Assembly (NCBI GenBank): GCA_021151525.1
Contig: JAGKXD010000117.1
Span: 1-12,206 of the forward strand
DNA length: 12,206 bases
Source: Cellvibrionaceae bacterium
GTDB lineage: Bacteria > Pseudomonadota > Gammaproteobacteria > Pseudomonadales > Cellvibrionaceae
Direction of reading: 5' to 3'
Part shown: piece after piece, positions 6,373 to 12,206 of the stretch
Position numbering within the stretch: position 1 is the stretch's first letter
How the letters are laid out: each line of letters starts with the position of its first letter
Notes under the pieces: model-generated
The model's input: only the letters and a program-made list of their open reading frames with translations
The model's database searches: none
What the model was told of the DNA's origin: nothing
Made by a program: the position numbers and the translations under genes

Positions 6373-6383
6373 GCGGGGATAAT
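6354..6383 (+). promoter_or_regulatory. Possible promoter of the polysaccharide operon
   Basis: TTGCAT (6354-6359), an 18-nt spacer and GATAAT (6378-6383) form a modest sigma-70 candidate about 40 bp upstream of the first gene of the operon. It overlaps the opposing tRNA promoter. The -35 match is weak and a TATAAC at 6390-6395 is an alternative -10. The 96-bp gap contains no other signal I could identify. Confidence 0.3.
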
Positions 6384-6424
6384 CAATTTTATAACAATCA
6401 CCCTTGGATTCAGCTGGCTTACGC

Positions 6425-7297
6425 ATGAGAATTGCCGTTACAGGAGCAAATGGTTTTATCGGACAAACCCTTTGCCCTTTATTACAAGAACAACTGCGGG
6501 CAGATCTGGTCAGCTTGACGCGCAACCCCTCTAGTATTGCAAACCAACGGCTATTACTTTCAGCCAACGATGACGAGTTAATTACCGCGCTTCGCGGCGC
6601 AGATTGTTTAATTCATTTAGCCGCCAGAGCACACACTTACAATTCAACGGCTGCTGATTTTGAGCGCGATAATATCGCCCTCACCGCTCGTATTGCACGC
6701 TTATGTGTTGCAGCAAAAGTCCCGCGCTTAATTTATCTAAGCAGCATTAAAGTTAATGGTGAGTCCACCAATAAGCGTGCGCCTTTTTCAGCAGATGAAT
6801 TGCCACACCCAGAAGATATTTATGGAAAATCCAAACTGGCCAGCGAACAAATTTTGAAGCAAGAATTGGCTAATGCAGCAACAGAATGGGTAATTATTAG
6901 GCCACCTTTGGTTTATGGTAACCACAACAAAGGAAATTTACTCACACTAGAAAATCTTATTAGCACCCGAATTCCATTGCCGTTCAAAAATATAAAAAAT
7001 CGACGAGATTTGGTATCCATTGAAAACCTATGTTCATTAATTGCGCTGAGCGTAATGCATCCAAATGCAGCAAATGAAACATTTTTAGTCAGCGATGGAG
7101 TATCGCGCAGCACTAAAGATATTATTCAACTATTAGCAAATCGCAAGGGCAAAGCTGTTATCTTTTTTCCCTTGCACGATTGGGCGTTTAAGCTTCTAAA
7201 GAAAATAAAGCCACAAGCAATAGAACGCTTAACTGGTGATTTACAAGTTGATATCGAAAAAACAAAAACTCTTTTAGGATGGAACCCACACACTTAA
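6425..7297 (+). CDS. NAD(P)-dependent sugar-nucleotide reductase/epimerase, WbpV-like
   Basis: This is an extended short-chain dehydrogenase of 290 residues with an N-terminal Rossmann fold: TGANGFIG (G7, G10, G13), LIHLAARAH (62-70), the serine pair in LIYLSSIKVNG (102-112) and the catalytic pair Y133/K137 in IYGKSK. RPPLVYG (159-165) is the usual substrate-side motif. Genes of this type next to WbpL- and WbpM-like genes (WbpV in P. aeruginosa) reduce the 4-keto-6-deoxy-HexNAc made by WbpM, giving UDP-QuiNAc or, for epimerising relatives, UDP-FucNAc. That function is inferred from context. The ATG at 6425 places the Rossmann motif at the N terminus; an in-frame TTG at 6404 would add seven residues. 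No strong Shine-Dalgarno sequence is visible. The stop forms TAATG with the next gene. Confidence 0.8.
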   Translation: MRIAVTGANGFIGQTLCPLLQEQLRADLVSLTRNPSSIANQRLLLSANDDELITALRGADCLIHLAARAHTYNSTAADFERDNIALTARIARLCVAAKVPRLIYLSSIKVNGESTNKRAPFSADELPHPEDIYGKSKLASEQILKQELANAATEWVIIRPPLVYGNHNKGNLLTLENLISTRIPLPFKNIKNRRDLVSIENLCSLIALSVMHPNAANETFLVSDGVSRSTKDIIQLLANRKGKAVIFFPLHDWAFKLLKKIKPQAIERLTGDLQVDIEKTKTLLGWNPHT

Positions 7298-8307
7298 TGG
7301 GCTTACTAATCGCTCTATTTTTTAGTTTATGCATTGCCGGTTACCTAATAACCAAGGCATTAATTCACTATGCACACAAAAAACAGCTGCTCGATGTGGC
7401 TAATTATCGCAGCTCACACACCCATGCAACGCCTCGTATTGGTGGTTTGAGTTTTGTACTCTTAATTTGCCTCATCATTTTCACTTACACATGGCTTGCG
7501 ACAAGTAGCATATCAATCTCTACCTTGTGTTTTATTCTTTCACCTATTTTAATTGTTGCCCTTACAGGCTTGGTGGATGATATTAAAGGACTTCATCAAA
7601 GCACACGATTCATTGTCTATTTTGTATGTTCAATTATCGCCCTAGGTAACTTGCAAACACTTTATGTTCAAGCCTATTGGCTCATTATTCTTGAAGGACT
7701 TTTCTTAAGTGTAAGCTTGTCTTGGCTAATTAACTTGTTCAACTTTATGGATGGAATAGATGGAATTGCCGCAAGCGAAAGTATTTTTACTCTGCTCGCT
7801 CTCGCGTTCTTTTCCTACACAGGAGAAAACACCACGCTGTGCTATTTATTGCTACTGTGCACAGCACCCATAACAGGCTTTTTGGTGCTCAATTGGCAGC
7901 CTGCAAAAATTTTTATGGGCGATATTGGCAGTACATTTTTAGGTTGTTTGATTGGCTGCCTAAGCCTCTATGCAATGAATGAAAAACTTATCAATATTTA
8001 TGCGATAATTATTTTGCTGGCATGTTTTATCGTTGATGCTAGCTGGACACTCGCGTATCGGCTCTTCAGCGGGCAAAAGTGGTATCAGGCTCACCGCAGC
8101 CATCACTATCAGATTTTGTCGCGCAAATTGGGCTCCCATCAGAAGGTTAGCCTTCTTTATGCGATGACCAATATAGTTTGGCTATTCCCTCTGGCTTTAG
8201 CCGCGAACCACTATAAAGAATACGCGTTACTCATTACTACAATTTCCGTATTACCTTTGATATGGCGGTGCTTTATAATTGGCGCAGGCAAATCTGAACG
8301 AAATTAA
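7297..8307 (+). CDS. wbpL: Undecaprenyl-phosphate sugar-1-phosphate transferase, WbpL/WecA-like
   Basis: This polytopic inner-membrane enzyme of 336 residues belongs to the MraY/WecA glycosyltransferase 4 family. It would move a HexNAc-1-phosphate from UDP-sugar onto undecaprenyl phosphate to start a repeat unit. Family motifs are in order: RSSHTHATPRIGG (38-50), Mg-binding LVDD (92-95), NFMDGIDG (149-156), MGDIGS (207-212) and the cytoplasmic HRSHHYQ (266-272). Roughly ten to eleven hydrophobic segments separate them. The symbol follows Pseudomonas WbpL, which lies between wbpV and wbpM; the exact donor (GlcNAc, QuiNAc or FucNAc) is not determinable. I chose the ATG at 7297, whose A is the last base of the upstream TAA (TAATG coupling). 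An ATG at 7279 with AGG immediately before it would add six residues. Confidence 0.85.
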   Translation: MGLLIALFFSLCIAGYLITKALIHYAHKKQLLDVANYRSSHTHATPRIGGLSFVLLICLIIFTYTWLATSSISISTLCFILSPILIVALTGLVDDIKGLHQSTRFIVYFVCSIIALGNLQTLYVQAYWLIILEGLFLSVSLSWLINLFNFMDGIDGIAASESIFTLLALAFFSYTGENTTLCYLLLLCTAPITGFLVLNWQPAKIFMGDIGSTFLGCLIGCLSLYAMNEKLINIYAIIILLACFIVDASWTLAYRLFSGQKWYQAHRSHHYQILSRKLGSHQKVSLLYAMTNIVWLFPLALAANHYKEYALLITTISVLPLIWRCFIIGAGKSERN

Positions 8308-8348
8308 GGCCATGCTGTGGAATATGCCGACCACAAGAGCAAATCCCT

Positions 8349-10277
8349 ATGAATAGCCTCTTAGCTAAATTCCTAAATGCTCCGCGCCCCATAAAGCGCG
8401 CCATAAGCGTTGCTTACGATGTGATCGCCATTTCGATTGCCTTTTACTTGGCTTATGTGTTGCGCCTCAGCGAGTTAGAATTCCATTTCAGCCTACAAGA
8501 ACTCCTCTGTCTTTTAGCAACCATCCTAATTTCCATCGTACTCTTCGTTCGTATGGGGCTCTATCGCGCCATATTGCGCTACATTCCGCCTCAGGCAATT
8601 GTAACTATTTTGATTGGAATAGTTGCATCCAGTTTTGCAATGATTGCGACCGGATTTTATCTGCACGCTTTTTTACCGCGCTCCGTGCCTGTTATTTATT
8701 CATTTATCGCTTTATTTTTAATTGGCTTACCGCGTTTACTCTTCCGCAGTCTCCTGCAGTTCTTTACACCCAAAGGCAACTCCAACGTTATTATTTATGG
8801 CGCGGGCGAATCAGGTCATTACCTAGCATCGCAACTTAATAAAAGCGTTCAATACAAGCCGGTTGCATTTGTGGATGACAATGAGAAGTTACACAAAAGC
8901 CACTTACGTGGCATTAAAGTGTATAGTCCAAAAGACTTGCCTACATTGATTCGCAAATTTAACGCGAAGAAAATACTTCTGGCATTAGATAACTCTACTC
9001 AGCAGCAAACTATAAATATTGTTAGGGCGTTAGAAAAGCTGCCCGTTCAAGTTCAAGCTATTCCACCGCTCAATGATTTAATTAATGGCACAGCCCAAGC
9101 GGAAGAATTCCGTTCAATACAAATTGAAGAATTACTCGGTCGCGAACCTGTAGCGCCAGCAGCATCTCTCCTAGAAATAAATATCGCCAATAAAGTCGTC
9201 ATGGTTACAGGTGCCGGCGGCTCGATTGGCTCTGAAATTTGTCGCCAAGTAATTGCCTTAAAACCTGCGTCACTTATTTTGTATGAGCGCTGTGAGTTTA
9301 ATCTCTATCAAATTAACGAAGAGCTCTCGTCATTAAATAGCAATGATTCAATAAAAATTTATCCTATTCTTGGCTCAATTAATAACGATGCCTTACTTGA
9401 AAATGTTATGAAATCTTTTCAGGTATCCACCTTATATCACGCGGCCGCTTATAAACATGTTCCGCTTGTGGAATACAATATTTTGGAAGGGACCAACAAC
9501 AATTTGTTTGGCACTTATAAAACAGCAAAAGCCGCTATAGCCGCAAAAGTTGCACACTTTGTATTAATCTCTTCAGATAAAGCAGTCAGACCAACCAACG
9601 TAATGGGTGCAACCAAACGTTTGGCCGAACTAGTACTGCAAGCATTTGCCACACAAAATCATTCAACCATATTCAGCATGGTGCGTTTCGGAAATGTGCT
9701 CGACTCATCCGGCAGTGTAGTGCCAAAATTTCGAGAGCAAATAAAGCGCGGTGGCCCAATCACCGTAACTCACCCTGAAATTACACGTTACTTTATGACA
9801 ATGAGTGAAGCCGCTCAGCTCGTTATTCAAGCTGGTGCTATGGCTAAAGGTGGCGATGTATTTGTATTGGAAATGGGCGAGCCAGTGAAGATTGTAAACC
9901 TTGCTACTGAAATGGCATTTCTGTCAGGCCACAGTATTAAATCTGAATCCAATCCGAATGGCGATATTGAAATTAAATTCACTGGATTGAGACCTGGTGA
10001 AAAACTTTATGAAGAGTTACTGGTTGGCGACAACTGCGAAGGCACAGAGCACGCTAGAATTATGCGTGCACATGAAAAAGCCATAGCCCTACCAGAACTA
10101 GAGGCTTATTTAGCACTACTGCAAGGCCATATTGAAAAATTTAACCACAACGGATTATTCAACGCATTAAAACAATCATTCGTTGAGTTTAATGCTTCAG
10201 ATAGCACTGAAGATTTGTTGCACTACATTCGCACTACCAATGTGATCCAACTCAAAACCAATAAGCAACCTAAGTGA
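8349..10277 (+). CDS. wbpM: Membrane UDP-GlcNAc 4,6-dehydratase, WbpM/CapD family
   Basis: This 642-residue protein has four N-terminal membrane segments (about 18-40, 50-70, 84-105 and 113-135). A Rossmann-like domain with IIYGAGESG (148-156) follows, then the catalytic SDR domain starting at TGAGGSIGSE (287-296). The active site reads ISSDKAVRPTNVMGATK: Ser408/409, Met419 in place of the usual Tyr, and Lys423. This S-M-K triad is the known hallmark of WbpM-type large dehydratases. HAAAYKHVP (364-372), FGNVLDSSGS (447-456) and GLRPGEKLYEEL (546-557) are also family motifs. It makes UDP-4-keto-6-deoxy-GlcNAc, the substrate for the reductase two genes upstream. Length is near the P. aeruginosa protein. 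It lies 41 bp after wbpL, overlaps the next gene, and has a weak Shine-Dalgarno sequence. Confidence 0.92.
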   Translation: MNSLLAKFLNAPRPIKRAISVAYDVIAISIAFYLAYVLRLSELEFHFSLQELLCLLATILISIVLFVRMGLYRAILRYIPPQAIVTILIGIVASSFAMIATGFYLHAFLPRSVPVIYSFIALFLIGLPRLLFRSLLQFFTPKGNSNVIIYGAGESGHYLASQLNKSVQYKPVAFVDDNEKLHKSHLRGIKVYSPKDLPTLIRKFNAKKILLALDNSTQQQTINIVRALEKLPVQVQAIPPLNDLINGTAQAEEFRSIQIEELLGREPVAPAASLLEINIANKVVMVTGAGGSIGSEICRQVIALKPASLILYERCEFNLYQINEELSSLNSNDSIKIYPILGSINNDALLENVMKSFQVSTLYHAAAYKHVPLVEYNILEGTNNNLFGTYKTAKAAIAAKVAHFVLISSDKAVRPTNVMGATKRLAELVLQAFATQNHSTIFSMVRFGNVLDSSGSVVPKFREQIKRGGPITVTHPEITRYFMTMSEAAQLVIQAGAMAKGGDVFVLEMGEPVKIVNLATEMAFLSGHSIKSESNPNGDIEIKFTGLRPGEKLYEELLVGDNCEGTEHARIMRAHEKAIALPELEAYLALLQGHIEKFNHNGLFNALKQSFVEFNASDSTEDLLHYIRTTNVIQLKTNKQPK

Positions 10278-11107
10278 TGATGACCAGCAACTTAATTGAA
10301 CCATGCACATTAAGTATCAGCTGCGTTGTTTATGACACTGATTACGATATTCTTGCGACCACCATTCAATCCCTAAAAGCCTCTTTGGAAATTGCAATTC
10401 AACACAAGAGCTTAACAAGCTATAAGTTTTCACTCATCAACAACCAAACATTCACTCCTGATACTTTTCAACAAGCAACTGAGTTAGCAAAACAGGAATT
10501 GAACAATGTTGAGACTATTAGTGGCCAAGGAAATATTGGCTATGGACGAGCTAACAACTTAGTAATTAATAATACAAATTCTAAGTTTCATTTAATTCTC
10601 AATCCTGATGTTAAGCTGGACAACCTTGCAATACACGAAGGCCTCACATACTTAACCACTCACCAAGATGTAGATTTGGCTGCACCCAATGCATTTAATG
10701 AATTAGGCAATACGGAATATCTTTGCAAAAGAATGCCAAGCCCACTTATTATTTTTCTGCGTGGGATCAATAGCAGCTTCTTAAATACTCTTTTCAAAAA
10801 GAATTTGGATTGGTACACCTATAAAGATAAGCTTCCTGCGGAAAAGCCATTCCCCATAGAATTGGCAAGCGGGTGCTTTATGCTATGCAGAACAAAAGAA
10901 TTGAAAGCTGTCGGCGGTTTTTCGCCTGAATACTTTCTCTATTTTGAAGATTTTGATTTATCGCGAAAACTTCCCAAGAAAGTATTTCTTCCCTCTATGC
11001 GTATAATCCATTTGGGGGGGCAAGCTGCAACTAAAGGATGGAAACATATTAAGCTGTTCTTATCCTCCTATTTGATTTTTTTAAGATTAGGCAAAAAAAT
11101 CAAATAG
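10277..11107 (+). CDS. Family 2 glycosyltransferase (WbbL/rhamnosyltransferase-like)
   Basis: This 276-residue GT-A fold enzyme probably adds a sugar to the lipid-linked repeat unit at the cytoplasmic face. Visible motifs are LSISCVVYD (12-20), GNIGYGRANN (85-94), LNPDV (108-112, the metal/nucleotide site in place of a canonical DxD), ELASGCFMLCR (195-205) and GGFSPEYFLYFEDFDLSRKL (213-232), with ED (224-225) as probable catalytic region. The pattern matches dTDP-rhamnosyltransferase-like proteins, but donor and acceptor cannot be told. The C-terminal tail is basic and hydrophobic, fitting membrane association. The start region TGATGATG overlaps the wbpM stop; ATG 10277 or 10280 could be used, as could GTG 10274. 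A G7 tract lies at 11014-11020. It is the last plus-strand gene, and no terminator is evident after it. Confidence 0.82.
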   Translation: MMTSNLIEPCTLSISCVVYDTDYDILATTIQSLKASLEIAIQHKSLTSYKFSLINNQTFTPDTFQQATELAKQELNNVETISGQGNIGYGRANNLVINNTNSKFHLILNPDVKLDNLAIHEGLTYLTTHQDVDLAAPNAFNELGNTEYLCKRMPSPLIIFLRGINSSFLNTLFKKNLDWYTYKDKLPAEKPFPIELASGCFMLCRTKELKAVGGFSPEYFLYFEDFDLSRKLPKKVFLPSMRIIHLGGQAATKGWKHIKLFLSSYLIFLRLGKKIK

Positions 11108-11133
11108 TCTTAACAAATATGCCCGATTACTTA

Positions 11134-11310
11134 TCATTTCACATAAAGCTCGCAGCTTTTATTCATACCCAAATTCAAGTCATACAAACCTTCACCAAAG
11201 GGTTCAGACGAAAAAACCAAGCCTTTATAAGGCCCATTTTTATTTCGACCAAATAAAGTACGCATTGCAACATAGGTTTTTATGCCTTGTTCACCCCAAA
11301 TATTAACCGT
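11134..11310 (-). pseudogene. Detached 3' end of the membrane protein gene, beyond an in-frame stop
   Basis: After the TAA at 11313 to 11311 the same frame stays open for 58 codons to a TGA at 11136 to 11134. It begins TVNIWGEQGIK, passes through GRNKNGPYKGLVFSS and ends NKSCELYVK. The composition is protein-like, with codon choices like those of the neighbours. The frame would place the stop only 26 bp from the convergent glycosyltransferase stop. The simplest reading is that one longer protein once ran through this point and a nonsense change (CAA to TAA would need one base) removed its C terminus. A sequencing error is the main alternative. No independent start codon with a ribosome binding site is apparent for the fragment. 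Confidence 0.6.
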
Positions 11311-12206
11311 TTAAATTTCATGAGTTTTGCGAGCATCGGATAAAGCAATATTCAGAGTTGCGATAGACTTAGATTGGCAAATACCGTCCTCGTAAAATAT
11401 TGTTTGTATTTGAGCGAATCTAAATAGCGATAACACCAACAAACCGATACAAAACCAAAAAACAACACGATCTTTTGCAGTTAATAAATACGCCAACGCA
11501 AAGGACATAACTGGCGTAGTTGAATATAGATAGTGCGCCGCAATACTCGACACAAAAATAACGGGCAATAAGAATATAAAATAAAGTGCAAGATAAGCCA
11601 ACAGAACTCGAACGCTAAATTTTATTACAATCGCAAGCATCAACAGCAGATGTAAACCTAGCGCAAACAAAACAACCGTTTTACTTTCAAACATCATGGT
11701 ATACATATCTGCCGAACCCCAATAGAAGGGGTAAGCTAAATAGTAAGTAAGATTACGTAAGAAAAAAGAAAACTTAGGTGAGTATTCAGGGCTGGCATAG
11801 ACAAAAAGCGTATTGTACAACGCAGGAAATCTGATAATTAAAAATACTAATATAGGCGTACCTGCAAGCAGACAAACAAGATAGAAATACCGATCTTTCA
11901 ACAAAGTAACCAGATTATTATTTTGTAGTTTTGCAGTTACGTATCCCAAACTGACAAAAGCCGGCAACATCAAAGCCGTTTCTTTTGAGGCCATCGCCAA
12001 GCATGCGCTAACCAATAATCCGACAGAGTTTTGGTAGATTTTTTTGTGTTGATAAATTCCTGCCGAAAAATAAGCAGCAGTCATAGAAAATAAAACATAT
12101 AAACGATCGAACGATGCCCCAACCCACGCTGTAGAAAATATCCCTAGCGGAGAGATTACAAATAACAGTGTGGCAATGTTTTTAGTTTTAGTGGGAACAG
12201 GAAAAC
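11311..12206 (-). CDS. Multi-pass membrane protein, GT-C glycosyltransferase-like (5' end outside window)
   Basis: The reading frame is open from the right edge of the window, so the ATG at 12084 is internal: the 40 codons before it include SPLGIFSTAWVGASFDRLYV. About 297 residues are visible, with perhaps seven or eight hydrophobic segments. Two short motifs, AW-x3-SFDRLY-x-LF and SKETALMLPAFV, recall the HP..V...AW...R.DLL and SKE.A..LP patterns of integral-membrane GT-C enzymes (PMT/TMTC-like) that use lipid-linked sugars. This assignment is tentative, and an uncharacterised polysaccharide membrane protein is equally possible. The frame ends at TAA 11313 to 11311 but continues for 58 more codons beyond it, so this copy is probably truncated. 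It converges on the polysaccharide operon, suggesting the same pathway or a neighbouring module. Confidence 0.6.
   Translation of the reverse strand, partial: FPVPTKTKNIATLLFVISPLGIFSTAWVGASFDRLYVLFSMTAAYFSAGIYQHKKIYQNSVGLLVSACLAMASKETALMLPAFVSLGYVTAKLQNNNLVTLLKDRYFYLVCLLAGTPILVFLIIRFPALYNTLFVYASPEYSPKFSFFLRNLTYYLAYPFYWGSADMYTMMFESKTVVLFALGLHLLLMLAIVIKFSVRVLLAYLALYFIFLLPVIFVSSIAAHYLYSTTPVMSFALAYLLTAKDRVVFWFCIGLLVLSLFRFAQIQTIFYEDGICQSKSIATLNIALSDARKTHEI

Noticed and set aside
8308..8348. Small gene or regulatory hairpin between wbpL and wbpM
   Set aside because: Only 41 bp, with a 5-bp TGTGG/CCACA pairing; no T tract, start codon with ribosome binding site, or conserved motif.
1..12206. CRISPR array, insertion sequence, phage or defence genes
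   Set aside because: No regularly spaced repeats, terminal inverted repeats, transposase or integrase motifs were found on either strand.

Overview
The window looks like chromosomal DNA of a gammaproteobacterium. HtpG, methylglyoxal synthase, FldB-type flavodoxin, a CpxR/CpxA pair and a CCA-encoding tRNA-Val(GAC) all resemble Gammaproteobacteria versions. The moderate, AT-leaning composition and a Pseudomonas-like polysaccharide trio suggest a relative of Cellvibrio or other Cellvibrionales; that placement is inference from protein resemblance only. No insertion sequence, phage gene, CRISPR array or defence system was seen.

Left part (1-3035): the left edge holds a probable leftward promoter with a LexA-type box and the first two codons of a gene that leaves the window. 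Next is fldB on the minus strand, then a 242-bp divergent region with GTTAA direct repeats resembling a CpxR operator. A plus-strand cpxR-cpxA operon follows, with no cpxP beside it.

Middle (3036-6328): the minus strand carries htpG, a strong intrinsic terminator, then mgsA and hpt joined by an ATGA overlap. htpG has a clear sigma-32 (heat-shock) promoter. Upstream of it lies a minus-strand tRNA-Val(GAC) with its own terminator and a promoter with a GC-rich discriminator.

Right part (6425-11107): a plus-strand surface-polysaccharide operon whose first three genes follow the order wbpV-wbpL-wbpM known from the end of several Pseudomonas aeruginosa O-antigen loci. The set comprises an SDR-type sugar-nucleotide reductase/epimerase, a polyprenyl-phosphate sugar-1-phosphate transferase and a membrane UDP-GlcNAc 4,6-dehydratase, followed by a family 2 glycosyltransferase. 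Together they would make a 6-deoxy-HexNAc nucleotide sugar, load it onto undecaprenyl phosphate and extend the chain.

Right edge (11134-12206): a minus-strand multi-membrane GT-C-like protein runs in from beyond the window. Its reading frame is broken by an in-frame TAA at 11311-11313, after which 58 more protein-like codons continue in the same frame to a TGA at 11134-11136. This probable nonsense mutation (or sequencing error) is the most notable hidden feature. I found no convincing evidence of a wholly new biological system; the other findings are regulatory or architectural.
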